DNA of 64,000 nucleotides from the NCBI GenBank assembly GCA_951640165.1, contig OX621256.1:2914001-2978000 (forward strand), written 5' to 3'. The position numbers were made by a program, and so were the translations under genes. The stretch comes from Pseudoips prasinana. Its lineage: Eukaryota; Arthropoda; Insecta; Lepidoptera; Nolidae. Below are positions 1 to 9,942 of this stretch, piece by piece (positions within the stretch are counted from its first letter, which is position 1; every line of letters starts with the position of its first letter). The notes beneath the pieces are model-generated. The model worked only from the letters and a program-made list of their open reading frames with translations, did no database searches and was not told where the DNA came from.

Positions 1-1108
1 TATAGTTTTTTTTAATGCGTCATAAATCGTAAACCGCAATTTATCTTTCATTTACGCCCGGTTCCTATATTCCAAAAACGAATCGTTTCTACTACGAATA
101 GTTAGAATTTCTACCAGCCGTAACGCAAAACCGTTCCTATAAAATACTAGTCGTTATCCAAATAACCAACGTCTGGTTACTAACGGATGGGAGGTCGTTA
201 GTAAGCTTATTGTATGGAGATGCGTTCGAAAGTGTTCCTATAAATATTTTCTACTGTCACGGAACTGTCAAAATAACGAGGCGTTACTGCTTTGATTACT
301 AGTCGAATTCGGTCGGTATACCAGTCGTTTGTATTTGATTTTGGTAGTTATCATAGTGTTTGAGGAGATTTCCGTGATGTCTAGCTCTGAAACTGATAGA
401 GAATTCATGGCTTTGTTTTCCGTTAGAAAGGGTTGATTATTTTTCTATCTTCTAAGATTTCATAACCACAAACCTTAGATTAAATACTCAATTTAAAAAC
501 TTCTTTAGAAACCATGAAATACTCTTGGACAGACGTCAGACGACAGACGCATGCGCCATGCGCTTTCCTGTTACGCGTTTTGTTCACACCATGCACTCGT
601 AACATCAAATTTTCAATACTAATGATTTATAAATATTTTAAACCTAAACGCAAATTAAATTATTACTGTAACTATAAGTACAGTAATTTGTACTATTACT
701 CACATAATATTACAGAATAATAAATGATTTTAGTTGCATAATTGACGTACGACGTTTTGTTATAACTAATCGTGAAGAGGAGCGAGAGGTTCATCGCCGA
801 ACGAGTCGTAGGTGGTTTAAACTACGGATGTTCGTCGCAGGTAGGGCATTGTGGAACACTAGTTTTGCATCGGTATCGGTAGCTGAATTACGGATGGTAA
901 CGTTGGTCCAATGACGGATCGTAAAATAAAGGAACCGGGCATTAATCAACTGAAATACTTGCTGCTGCGGAACCCTTCATGGGCGAGTCCGACTCGCACT
1001 TGGCCGGTTTTTTATTTTAGTTTCGTATTAGGGGTACTACCGCCTAATTTACTGGTCATCGTAATTGGCGTTCAAATAGGTGTAAACCTTCCTTTTCCTT
1101 GGTTAAAC
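1..1108. other. No recognisable feature
   Basis: Unique-looking AT-rich sequence. No conserved coding motif, tRNA-like head or inverted ends were seen; the short open frames here have no recognisable content. Confidence 0.5.
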
Positions 1109-1366
1109 GACGGTCACCATAGCCTAGTTGGTAGTGCTCCTGCCTACGAAGCTGGTGGTCCTGGGTTCGAATCCCGGTAAGTGCAAGTATTTGTGTGATG
1201 AGCACGAATATTTGTTTCTGAGTCATGGACGTTTTCTACGTATATAAGTATTTATCTATCTATATAAGTATGTATGTCGTCGCCTGGTACCCATAGTACA
1301 AGCTTTGCTTAGTTTGGGGCTAGGATGATCTGTGTGACATTGTCCCCAGATATTATTATTATTATT
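1109..1366 (+). mobile_element. SINE-B, full copy
   Basis: tRNA-derived SINE. The head holds an A-box-like stretch (TAGCCTAGTTGGTAGTGC) and a B box (GGTTCGAATCCC), followed by a body shared with copies at 44375, 45505 and 6945, ending in an ATT repeat. It meets SINE-A tail to tail at about 1352-1366. Confidence 0.85.
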
Positions 1367-1601
1367 CCTGGGATATTATCCACACTCGGCCATCTGATCC
1401 CAAACTAAGCGGAGCTTGTTCTATGGAAACCAGATTACTGATATATTACATATACTACTTTTATTTTGTAAATACATACATAGATTAGAACACCCAAACA
1501 CAGACAACATGTTAATGCACACAAATATCTGTCCTGGGTGGGAATCGAACCCACGACCTGCGGCGCGGCAAATATCTACCAACCACGCCAACCAGCCCGA
1601 C
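1352..1601 (-). mobile_element. SINE-A, full copy
   Basis: tRNA-derived SINE read on the - strand. The head at the right end has a B box (GGTTCGATTCCC) followed by CACCCAGGACAG; the body carries the family phrase CTGGTTTCCATAGTACAAGC in variant form; the tail is ATT-rich. It shares its tail repeat with the convergent SINE-B copy. Confidence 0.85.
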
Positions 1602-1795
1602 AATTAATTAAGATTAGTTTTTCCTACTTGTACGGTCAAATTACTCGTACATCGCAATTACGCCATACAGGCATTATTGCATTTAGTTCGCAATCGGCAT
1701 CCAATAGCCCCGCGCGTGCTCCCTATCAGTTACATCAGTCATTTTACTTGGCAGTTATTATCAGTGACGATACAGTCTAATTATCAGTACAATCT

Positions 1796-1995
1796 TTTAA
1801 TAATAAAAAAAATAAAAAAGGTTTTTATTCACGTAGACTTTAAAAAAGCGCTTGTAAATAGTCAGAACATGTTTGTAGTATTATAGTTGTATACATTATT
1901 ATTTCTACTAACATATGTAGATATTTAGGTACACATTGTATTGATTGTATTAAAACATTAATAAAATTTATTTCATAACAGCAATGATATCTTTC
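1796..1995 (-). mobile_element. Family F retroelement, 3' end
   Basis: The 3' terminal 200 bp of a retroelement seen six times in this window (also 6160, 21950, 35600, 48110, 49265). On the - strand it ends in AATAAAAACC followed by a T/A-rich tail, so the insertion runs leftwards. 5'-truncated. Confidence 0.7.
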
Positions 1996-2016
1996 ATTTC
2001 CAACGTATGTCCGGAA

Positions 2017-2491
2017 TAGTGTTGAAAATGACTAAAGTGACTGAATTAGACTGACTGTCATTTACGGTGAAATTGGTCAAAAATGGTCATTAACTGTCAA
2101 AAATCGTCATTTTCAGTCAATTTGATTGTAGTAATATTTTAGTACCTTTTTTGTCATAATAAAAGTCTACAACTTCTAAATTGAAACAATAAAGTGGTTT
2201 TTATACTTAAAGTATTATTATATAGTGTTAATCAGTTAACATTTCTAATCATGCGTGCATTTAAGACAAAATGGCAACGTCGCATCGCCTCTCCTGATAT
2301 AATAGAAAATAAAACATTGCTTCATTTAAACTTGCATATAAATTGGGTACTTAAATAAATAAATAATTGGGTGGTAGTCGAGAATAGACAATAATATTGG
2401 AGTCAAATTGACTGAATTTGACAGTAAATGACCGGTCATTTAAGGTTTATGACAATTGTGACTAGTCATATTCAGTAATTTTACATCTCTA
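2017..2491. mobile_element. Non-autonomous hAT-type DNA transposon
   Basis: A 475-bp element with imperfect inverted ends (TAGTGTTGAAAATGACT on the left; TAGAGATGTAAAATTACT on the right, reverse-complemented), flanked by a perfect 8-bp direct repeat GTCCGGAA at 2009-2016 and 2492-2499. An 8-bp target duplication and ends of the TAG-N-G-TG form are the hAT pattern. The subterminal regions are packed with TGAC/GTCA motifs, a plausible set of transposase binding sites. No coding capacity. The intact duplication shows that the ends are correctly placed. Confidence 0.88.
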
Positions 2492-2805
2492 GTCCGGAAC
2501 CTTACTCTTTCCCTTGAGCACATCATAATTGAGCGATCAAACTAAAAAGCTCTGCATCGATATAACGATCAAAACTATTAATGCCTAAGAGCAAAGTTGC
2601 AAAGGTACATAAATTCACTTTGCGCGAATGTTGCGGTTCACGTGTGATATTGTCACAGATCTAATTACTTGGAGACATAGCAAGATTTAGTCCAACACGA
2701 TATTAATATCAATTTAAGAGTCCGCTAATTGAAATTCTATTGTATTAAAATTAAAATAATACCTGTCATGCTGTTGTTAATAGAACTTGCTTTAGTTATA
2801 CTTCT

Positions 2806-2870
2806 TCTTATCGTATGGGCAACGGTTACCCTAGTGTCAGAGTTGTTGAGTAGGTAGTTGTGTTGTAGAG
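2806..2870 (+). mobile_element. 5S-headed SINE, 3' fragment
   Basis: The piece TCGTATGGGCAACGGTTACC and the following bases match the distal end of the 5S-headed SINE family (compare 26822). The rRNA-like part is missing. Confidence 0.5.
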
Positions 2871-2949
2871 TAGAAAGAGGTGCGAGCAAACTTTTTCTTA
2901 CTTTCATAAACTTAAAACTTATAAATATTATTCTTTCTTAAACAGCTTA

Positions 2950-3042
2950 TATCATCAGCATAACAGCCAAAAGACGTCCACAACTGGACAAAGGCTTCCC
3001 CCAAGGATCTCCTCAATGGCCGGTCTTACCAAACGTACTTAT
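2950..3042 (-). mobile_element. RTE LINE 3' fragment
   Basis: Matches the RTE 3' end found repeatedly here, with the CCACAACTGGACAAAGGC phrase and a degraded ATC tail on the left. 5'-truncated. Confidence 0.65.
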
Positions 3043-3059
3043 ATTTTTCTAAATAAGTA

Positions 3060-3202
3060 CATTTTATAAATAAATTACTCCTAGACACGGAACACACAAT
3101 CATTCCTCATCACAAAAAGACTTGTGCTGGGTGGAGATCGAACCTACGACCTCTTGCTTAGTAATCAAGGTCACTAACCAATAGACCAATAGGCCATTCA
3201 AC
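3060..3202 (-). mobile_element. tRNA-derived SINE fragment (divergent)
   Basis: The right part reads on the - strand as a tRNA-like head with B box GGTTCGATCTCC after TAGGTCGTA; the body is diverged from families A-D. Confidence 0.55.
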
Positions 3203-3218
3203 ACAAATTTCACTTATA

Positions 3219-3420
3219 AATTAATAATAATAATAATAAAATCTTTATTGTCTCTAATTAATAACAATTTAGTAATGTAAACAAGTAAGTAATGTAATAC
3301 TTGTGTAGGGGCTGCCTCGCTTCTTATCTCGGTTACACAATAATAAAACTGTTCTTATCTATAAGCTAAAATTAAATTTGACAAAGTAATAACATATTAT
3401 ATGTACTAAAATAATAAAAT
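3219..3420 (-). mobile_element. LINE 3' end with (TTA)n tail
   Basis: On the - strand a 3' UTR-like stretch ends in AGACAATAAAGATTTTATTA followed by TTA repeats, the style of CR1-group LINEs, which end in short tandem repeats instead of poly(A). No coding part is left. Confidence 0.45.
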
Positions 3421-3810
3421 AAAGGAAAATAAAAAAAATTACTACTTAAATTCCCTTTAATATTTTACGTACACTTTTCGGCTTAGTCTTTTAACCGATA
3501 TACCTACATTATTATTTGTTAGAAATTCGCAATGTAGTGTCTATTAGTTAAGTGGCAGTTAGAAATATCGACAAGTTGTACTAGTTGGCAACTAGTTTCA
3601 GATTGCGTTACGTTATGATGATGGAAATAAATTGTTCGCGAACTTTCTGATTCAATTTTATCAGAGTGTTTAGCTTAGATCGGAGTTGGAAGTAGATCTA
3701 ATTGGAGAAAGTTATACTCTGTACATTTTGCGTTAGAAGGAGAATTTTAAAATGGTTTGTTAAGACGTTCCTGAATACGTTTCATAATTAAAACAGTCAA
3801 TTTAAACATT
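3421..3810. other. No recognisable feature
   Basis: AT-rich; nothing repeated within the window or coding was recognised. Confidence 0.4.
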
Positions 3811-4041
3811 TGCTGTGTGGTGACGGCATAGAATAGCATCACCCCATCTCATCCCGTGGGGGGCTTAGAAATCGACCGATGGAAGACCTACCAGAGAACG
3901 GGCAGCAGCGTTATGCTGTGAACTATGACCATCAAACTGCGATCGCCAACCCGTCTGCCGAGCGTGGCGATTATGGCATATCCCCCATTCTTTGGGGAGG
4001 CTCTTGTCCACCAGTGGACGTACTTTGGCTGACATCATGAT
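3811..4041 (+). repeat. Interspersed repeat family H
   Basis: Copy of a repeat also at 20566 (-), 48648 and 59490 and, more diverged, at 42580 and 52910. Shared phrases are CCCATCTCATCCCGTGGG and GCGTGGCGATTATGGCATAT; the 3' end has a CCAGTGGACG phrase and ATGATG, resembling an RTE-type 3' end, so it is probably the tail of another RTE family. Confidence 0.6.
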
Positions 4042-4140
4042 GCCCGCGACTTCGACCGCACAGTGTTTAATGACTCCGTAATTGTTACAACAGAATATCT
4101 CTAATATTTTGTCACTTGTCACAAACTTATAAAACATTCA
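4042..4140 (-). mobile_element. Helitron-like fragment, left half
   Basis: Matches the start of the 37053-37792 element (GCGACT...CCGCACA, then TTAATGACTCCGTAAT). The right half continues after the SINE-A insertion. Confidence 0.45.
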
Positions 4141-4156
4141 CATAAACTTTACATAT

Positions 4157-4407
4157 TTGTTGGCGTGGTTAGCAAATGATTGTTTTTCATGACGGAGGTC
4201 GTGGATTCGATTCCCACCCAGGACAGATATTTATGCGCATGAACATGTCTGTTTGTCCCGAGTTTGGGTGTAATCATCTATATAAGTATGTATTAACATA
4301 AGAAAAGTAGTATATGTACTATATCAGTTATCTGGTTTCCATAGTACAAGCTCTGCTTAGTTTGGGATCAGATGGCCGTGTGTAAATAATGTCCCAGGAT
4401 ATTATTA
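4157..4407 (+). mobile_element. SINE-A, full copy
   Basis: Head GTTGGCGTGGTTAGCAAATG, B box GGATTCGATTCCC, body and ATTATTAT tail as in other SINE-A copies. It interrupts a Helitron-like fragment. Confidence 0.85.
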
Positions 4408-4409
4408 TT

Positions 4410-4725
4410 ATATTTCCCTAAAAGCTTTCTTCCGGTATTTCCTTTTGTTATTTTACACCCTTGAGGGTAAAACTTTAAATATCATATTAATTATCAGATC
4501 TAAATATGATGATACTTCCGTATAAAATAATTTATACGGAAGTATCATCATATTTATATCCCCTCTTTTCAACCACTTTTTCGCATTAAAAAGTAACCTT
4601 TCTTAGGCTCTAGACTAACTGTGTACCAAATTTCATTTAAATCTGTTCCGTATTTTTGGCGTGAAAGCTTGACAGACAGACAGACAAAGTAGCTTTCACA
4701 TTTCTAATACTATTAAGATTATTTG
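4410..4725 (-). mobile_element. Helitron-like fragment, right half
   Basis: The part from CCTCTTTTCAACC through TTTCATTTAAATCTGTTCCG and the GACAGACAGACAGACA stretch matches the distal part of the 37053-37792 element. A perfect hairpin (4501-4556) sits inside. Confidence 0.5.
4501..4556. repeat. Perfect inverted repeat, 26-bp arms
   Basis: Left arm 4501-4526 and right arm 4531-4556 are exact reverse complements separated by ATAA. Confidence 0.95.
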
Positions 4726-4810
4726 TGGGTATAATAAAAACTTAAGGGAAACCCGGACGAATGGCAACCCTACATTCAACTGGCATTATGAATATATTTG
4801 GTTATTTTAA

Positions 4811-5064
4811 TTTACTTTTTAAAATGCAAAAAATGCTCTTAAACCTCCGAGCATTGCCTAAATACTCAAAGTCTTAAACTAAAATTATGAAGGTTTTATT
4901 TACTTTTTGAAATGCAAAAAATGCTCTTAAACCTTCAAGCATTATTTAAATGCTTGAAGTCTTACACTAAAATTATTAAAGTTATATTTACTTTTTGAAA
5001 TGCAAATAATGCTCTTATACCTTGGAGCATTGTCTAAATGCTCGAAGTCATAAACTAAAATTAG
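4811..5064. repeat. 88-bp minisatellite, about 2.9 copies
   Basis: Units begin with TTTACTTTTT at 4811, 4899 and 4987, a constant 88-bp spacing, and are roughly 85-90% alike. Each unit carries a stem-loop; in unit 2 CTTCAAGCAT pairs with ATGCTTGAAG across a 7-nt loop. In the other units the stem is imperfect. Confidence 0.9.
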
Positions 5065-5198
5065 AGTGTGAGTGGTGTTATTATTAATCCTATATATATC
5101 TATGTGCTCAACCTCATCGATTGTTTATGAGCTTAAGACACTGACTGAGATTGAGTATCGATCTGGACGCTTTCACAACTGCATAGTTTAAGTCCAAG

Positions 5199-5560
5199 GA
5201 AACTATGGCGCATTGTTTGACGTAAGATTGAAATTCCAGCGACATTCATGATTGCCTGTACAAGCTAGCTGAGAAACACTAAAACGAGCTCGGACTGCTG
5301 AATTTCGGCGACGGCCGCCAGTCTCAATAGAGATTAGCCATCTGCGCGGGACATACATATTATAGTGCATGAAAGAGGTCAGGTACAGGACCGACGGGTT
5401 TACGTGCTCTCCGAGGCACGGGGGTATGATACCGCCAACACTCAGACTTCGGGCTGGTTCTGAGAAATTTTTCATTTTACAGAAAAGTCCCAAAATCACT
5501 TTTGGCCCGATCCAGGATTTCAGATTTTTCTAACGGATAGGCCAAGCTTAGCGTTATAAC
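5199..5560 (-). mobile_element. SINE-D, diverged copy
   Basis: Matches the 11713 and 46049 copies over ATTAGCCATCTGCGCG, GAGGTCAGGTACAGGACCGA and CAAAATCACTTTTGGCCCGA. The tRNA-like head at the right end is decayed. Confidence 0.75.
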
Positions 5561-5636
5561 GTAATTAAACAAACTTTGATTAACTGAGCTTATATTATTA
5601 TTATCTATTATTAATATAATATAAATAATAATAATA

Positions 5637-5728
5637 TATATATCGGGACAACTAACACACTGCCATCTGATCCTAAACTAGGCAACCAGACAACTGATAA
5701 ACATGCTTATACATTTCTAAATTCAAAT
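5637..5728 (-). mobile_element. SINE-A fragment
   Basis: Tail half only: GCCATCTGATCCTAAACTAG and CAACCAGACAACTGATA match the SINE-A body in reverse. Confidence 0.6.
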
Positions 5729-5912
5729 ATCATCATCATCAACATTATCATATCAGCCGAAAGACACCCACTGCTGGACAAAGGCCTCCCCAAATATCTC
5801 CACTTTGCCAGTCTTGCGCTATCTGCATCCAGCGACTTCCAGCGACCCTCACAAGATCATCGGTCCATCTTCTAGGGGGCCTGCATACGCTGTATCGGTT
5901 CGTGGAATTCAC
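5729..5912 (-). mobile_element. RTE LINE 3' fragment
   Basis: Begins with ATCATCATCAAC (the reversed GAT tail) and CACTGCTGGACAAAGGCCTC, then runs into the codons that on the - strand encode the RTE C-terminus. 5'-truncated near 5912. Confidence 0.8.
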
Positions 5913-6010
5913 GTAAATTTCACACAAACAATTACATCACAAAAACATTTGGCTCAGGTGGGGCTCGAACTCACGACCTCTGGTTTAACAGCTTACTAGA
6001 CCAACGGGTA
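5913..6010 (-). mobile_element. tRNA-derived SINE head fragment
   Basis: On the - strand it shows a tRNA-like head with GAGGTCGTGAGTTCGAGCCC as B box region. It is too short to assign to a family. Confidence 0.5.
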
Positions 6011-6159
6011 CGCGTTTTTAGGTTTTAATCAAACTTCCGTATGTATAAAACCTCAAGTTGTTCTGTTCTTTACATATACATTTTAATTATGATTTCGACA
6101 CGTACAAGTAAGTATATGTGGATACCTAAGTGCTGTAATTTAATTTATTTCACTATAAA

Positions 6160-6645
6160 ATAAAAATAAATAAAAAAGGTTTTTATTCAAGTATACTTTA
6201 AAAAAGCGCTTGTAAATAGTCAGAACATGTTTGTATTATAATATAGTTGTATACATTATTATTTATTATTTCTAGTAACATAGATATTTAGGTACACATT
6301 GTATGAAAACATTTATAAAAAATATTTTATTATAGCAAGGATATTTAGCTAGCTCGTATCAAGTTATTGTCAAGAGATTATGTTTAATTATCTAGTTTAA
6401 GTCTAATATTTTTACTACATTTTGTCAACGGTTCTGTCTATATTAAGGTATTATTATTATGACGAACCTTGTGTTAATAACGACGGTCGCGCTTTAATGC
6501 TACCACCAGATCCGATGCGCCCCAACTGAGAAGACTCAGCGAAACAAACTCAGTAGGTTCATCTACTACCGGTTTCAACACGACCCAGTTGAGACGGTCC
6601 GGCGAAACATGCTCAAGCCAGCATGAACACGGGATTTGGTCCAAT
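6160..6645 (-). mobile_element. Family F retroelement, 3' part with coding tail
   Basis: Longer than the copy at 1796: after the AATAAAAACC 3' end it extends through the UTR into the stretch GTTGAGACGG...CCGGTTTCAACACG, which is the reverse of the coding C-terminus seen at 35600-35750. Frame disrupted. The family is unclassified. Confidence 0.65.
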
Positions 6646-6944
6646 TAGTGTAATTATTTAGCAGGCAAACACAATATACTATCGCATGAGAGAATAAAAA
6701 AAGAGTATCCCATGAACCAAAACAGTTCTAATATCGTCCGGCGACAAACTAGTAGGTATTTAATAAAAGCGACTCACGACATTTTGTTCTACGCCTTCCT
6801 ATATTGTACACTGGGGGCCAATGAAACGTTTATACTAACAGTTTATTCTGTTGTTTTGTAAATTTTGTATGTGTGTGATGTTTATTGGACTTTGTAAGGG
6901 AATGTTTTGTAGCATACATAATTGCATGGGATATAATATAATAT
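6646..6944. other. No recognisable feature
   Basis: Apart from a TATAATATAATAT run near 6930, nothing recognisable. Confidence 0.4.
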
Positions 6945-7136
6945 ATATAATATAATATCTGGGAACAATGTCACACAGATCATCCTAGCCCCAAACTAAG
7001 CAAAGCTTGTACTATGGGTACCAGGCGACGATATACATACTTATATAGATAGATAAATACTTAAATACATAGAAAACATCCATGACTCAGAAACAAATAT
7101 TCGTACTCATCACACAAATATTTGCACTTACTTGGA
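6945..7136 (-). mobile_element. SINE-B lacking its head
   Basis: The body matches the SINE-B copies (GATCATCCTAGCCCCAAACT; ACTATGGGTACCAGGCGACG). The tRNA-like promoter region is absent: it stops after TTTGCACTTAC. Confidence 0.8.
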
Positions 7137-7157
7137 ATCATGTTAATCTAATTTGAA

Positions 7158-7418
7158 ATGCCAGTTGGCGTAGTTGGGAAATGCTTGCTTTAAACGCCGG
7201 AGGTCGTGGGTTTAATTCCCACCCAGGACAAATATTTGTGTGCATGAACATGTCTGTTTGTCCTGAGTCTGGGTGTAATTATCTATATAAGTATGTATTT
7301 ACTCAAGAAAAGTAGTATATGTAGTATATCAGTTATCTGGTTTCAGTTTGGTTTTAGTTTGGGATCAGATGGCTGTGTGTAAATAATGTCTCAGGATATT
7401 ATTATATTATTATTGTTA
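7158..7418 (+). mobile_element. SINE-A, full copy
   Basis: Head CAGTTGGCGTAGTTGGGAAA, B box GGGTTTAATTCCC, body, and tail ATATTATTATATTATTATTG. Confidence 0.85.
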
Positions 7419-7680
7419 TTATAACATTAACTTTTGTTAGCAACGAATCAAAATTTATATTGAACCATTAATAGAATCGTTTCGATCAGTAACATGAGAG
7501 AAAACTTAAAAAAGCAGTTTAGTCGTCTGTTTAAAAGCATTTAAGGATTACTTTGTCTTTATATCACTTTAAATGATTGGCCTTCTTAAAACTTTCAGCC
7601 TCGTCATAAGAGGAATAAGAGTATGAAATGAGACGGGGTAGAGTCAAATGGCGTTAACTCATATTAGTTTAAAATTTGAC

Positions 7681-7900
7681 TGCACGTGTGGCGCAGCGGA
7701 TAAGACAGTCGCCGCTTCGTGTCTTGGGTTCGAATCCCGCGCAGGACAACTATTTGTGTGACCCATAAATAGTTGTTCTGAGCCTAAATGTACTTTTTGT
7801 CCGTCAATTATATGTTTGTAAAGTACCCCACGACACAGGGATTATAATCCCTGTGTCGTGGGGTACTTTACAAACAGGGCGTTGTCTTTTAGAATAATGT
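7681..7900 (+). mobile_element. SINE-C with internal palindrome
   Basis: The tRNA-like head has an A box (TGGCGCAGCGGATAAGAC) and a B box (GGGTTCGAATCCC). The body matches the copies at 11222, 24829 and 25795 and ends GGGCGTTGTCTT. Other copies have one TTTGTAAAGTACCCC segment; here it is present twice in opposite orientation, forming a 64-bp palindrome. Confidence 0.85.
7813..7876. repeat. Perfect 64-bp palindrome
   Basis: Arms of 31 bp flank a central AT, so all 64 bases are self-complementary with no loop. It lies inside SINE-C, whose other copies carry only one arm, so the second arm is a local inverted duplication. Confidence 0.95.
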
Positions 7901-8797
7901 AAAAAAAATGTAATGTAAATGTTTATAAAAATTATAATAGACTCTATATAATTCAAAAATAATTTAATTGCCTTCTTGATAAGCTTGCTTGATTATGTGT
8001 GAATAGTTTTTATTGAGGTCAATAATTAATTAAACAATCAGAAATGGTTAGATTAACAGGGACAAAAATTAACATTAGGCATCATCTTCCCAGAAAATTG
8101 TTTCTATTAATTTGGACTGTACTTCGTCAAAGGTAAATAAATATAATAGTAAAGAAGAAATAATATATCAACATATGCAGAAATAGGCTGTTGATAATCA
8201 AACTCAAAAAAAAAAACGTTTGGGTAAATAAAAATAATATATGGTTATGATTTACTTCGTTAATAATTTGTTTAAAAAGAAACAGACAAATAACACTTTC
8301 TTAAATGCTCAAATACTAATTTATTTTTCATTGCCTTAAAGTTTTTCCGCAATAAGTCTTTATTATCAATAATAAACGCAAGCGTTTTAAATAACTTAAT
8401 TACTTTTAATTATACTTTCCATGTTTTGAAAGTAACAGTGAAAACATTCCACACAACACGATAAAAATATCAAAATAAATGGATTTATAGCCCTTACGTC
8501 CTCCATTTTATATACTCAACAAACAAAATAACCTCACAAAATCAACAAACCCGCGATACAAAACCGCTAACCGGAAAAATACACACAGCCTGTAACAAAA
8601 CACTTATCCTGCAACCTTTTGTTCGGCTAATCATTTAAGTACGCCACAAACGTACGAAATAGCGAGCTAAAGAGTTTCATTATGTTAACACCCCATTTAT
8701 TTGGCCTAAAGTGTACGCATGGTATCTTCGTACTAATGTGGGGTGAATATTTGCCGAGTATTAAGAAACTATCAATGCACTGCTTGGCCACTTTTTT
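7901..8797. other. No recognisable feature
   Basis: Very AT-rich, with A-runs near 8205-8215. No gene or recognisable repeat. Confidence 0.4.
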
Positions 8798-8860
8798 TAT
8801 TTGACTTTTATATTTAGTCAAAAAGATTTTACTGCTTTGTCGAATAATTACTGTCTTGTC
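8798..8860. repeat. Direct repeat, copy 1
   Basis: ATTTGACTTTTATATT and the following 45 bases recur at 9418-9480 (about 85% identity), 620 bp away, on either side of a 5S-headed SINE. Confidence 0.6.
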
Positions 8861-8954
8861 TTGGCTGGGGTGTACTTCCGTATAGTACTTCGACCCTTCA
8901 GGATCTTTTGTACTAACTGACAGTTGAATTTATAGACAAATATAGCTAGTACTT

Positions 8955-9385
8955 ACTTATCGTATGGGCAATGCTCTGCTACGGGAAGTTAGCAGATCAT
9001 TTATCTGATTGTTTTTTTCTGACTAAAAATGCCAGAACTATTTTTAAATAGTATCAGGAAATAAAGAACTCACTTGCGTGCGACGAGAACTCTCATTTAT
9101 TTTCTGATCTGCTGACAAATGATCTGCCAAATTCACGTACATGTGGTTGGTTACCCTAGTGTAAGAGTGGTTCAAGCCGCCCAGTAGACCTCTAACATGG
9201 CTTAACGACTGTTGTCTATTGACTACAACTGTGACTTCAATAACTTAACTTAACGTGCCCTCCGAAGCACGGAGACGCTCAGAAATTAAAACACTTTGGC
9301 GGTCACCCATCTATGGAATGACTGCAAGCCTAGTTGCTTAACCTCACCGATCGCTTACGGGCCGGTGAGAGCATCTAGCTAACTA
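8955..9385 (-). mobile_element. 5S-headed SINE, interrupted
   Basis: On the - strand the right part resembles a 5S rRNA gene's internal promoter: GGTGAGGTTAAGCA, then a C-box-like ATAGATGGGTGACCGCC (5S rRNA: GATGGGGGACCGC). A foreign segment of about 165 bp (8978-9143), with imperfect inverted ends around GCAGATCATTT, interrupts its distal part. Confidence 0.75.
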
Positions 9386-9417
9386 TAAATGCAGTCCTGG
9401 ACTACTGACAATTTTGT

Positions 9418-9480
9418 TATATTTGACTTTTATATTGAGTCAAAAAGCGTTTACTGCGTTGTCGGATAATTACTGACTTT
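9418..9480. repeat. Direct repeat, copy 2
   Basis: Partner of 8798-8860. Confidence 0.6.
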
Positions 9481-9848
9481 TGTTCTTATTGACCGCTAGT
9501 TAAACTATAGGTATTATTAATGGTTATTTTGTTGGACAGTAGGTCACGCACAATGGCCCGTCTGATACCAAATTATTCCTATAACTTATAAAGTTAACCG
9601 CGGGACACAGCTATAGAAGAAGTCTTCCTTAATAAGCTTATGGTTTTTACTTATTTTGATTTAATTTATTTTTGTGCTAACTGGAAAGATTTTTCTTGTC
9701 CATATTCTGTAACTAGATGTTTAAAAGTGAAGAACTTGCTAAAGTGAATTGGCTGTGTGTTGCTTATAATAAATACATTTTTTGGTTATTGTTGCTGTTG
9801 GTTTTCCAAATAAATAAAGAGTATTTATATACTCTTCTTTATAATATT
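9481..9848. other. No recognisable feature
   Basis: AT-rich. TTAATAAGCTTAT near 9632 resembles part of the arms of the adjacent inverted repeat, suggesting a related older element. Confidence 0.35.
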
Positions 9849-9942
9849 AGTATTTCTTAATAAGCTTATTAGGTACATTGTATATGTAGTATATTATTAT
9901 ACTACATATACAATGTACCTAATAAGCTTATTAAGAAATACT
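9849..9942. repeat. Perfect inverted repeat, 44-bp arms
   Basis: Left arm 9849-9892 and right arm 9899-9942 are exact reverse complements with a 6-nt spacer ATTATT. This is the longest perfect hairpin in the window. Confidence 0.95.

Noticed and set aside
911..1180. 89-codon frame
   Set aside because: Runs into the SINE-B head, has no domain; chance frame.
9849..9942. miRNA precursor
   Set aside because: Perfect 44-bp arms with a tiny loop are unlike animal miRNA hairpins, which have mismatches and larger loops; no expression evidence can be seen from sequence.
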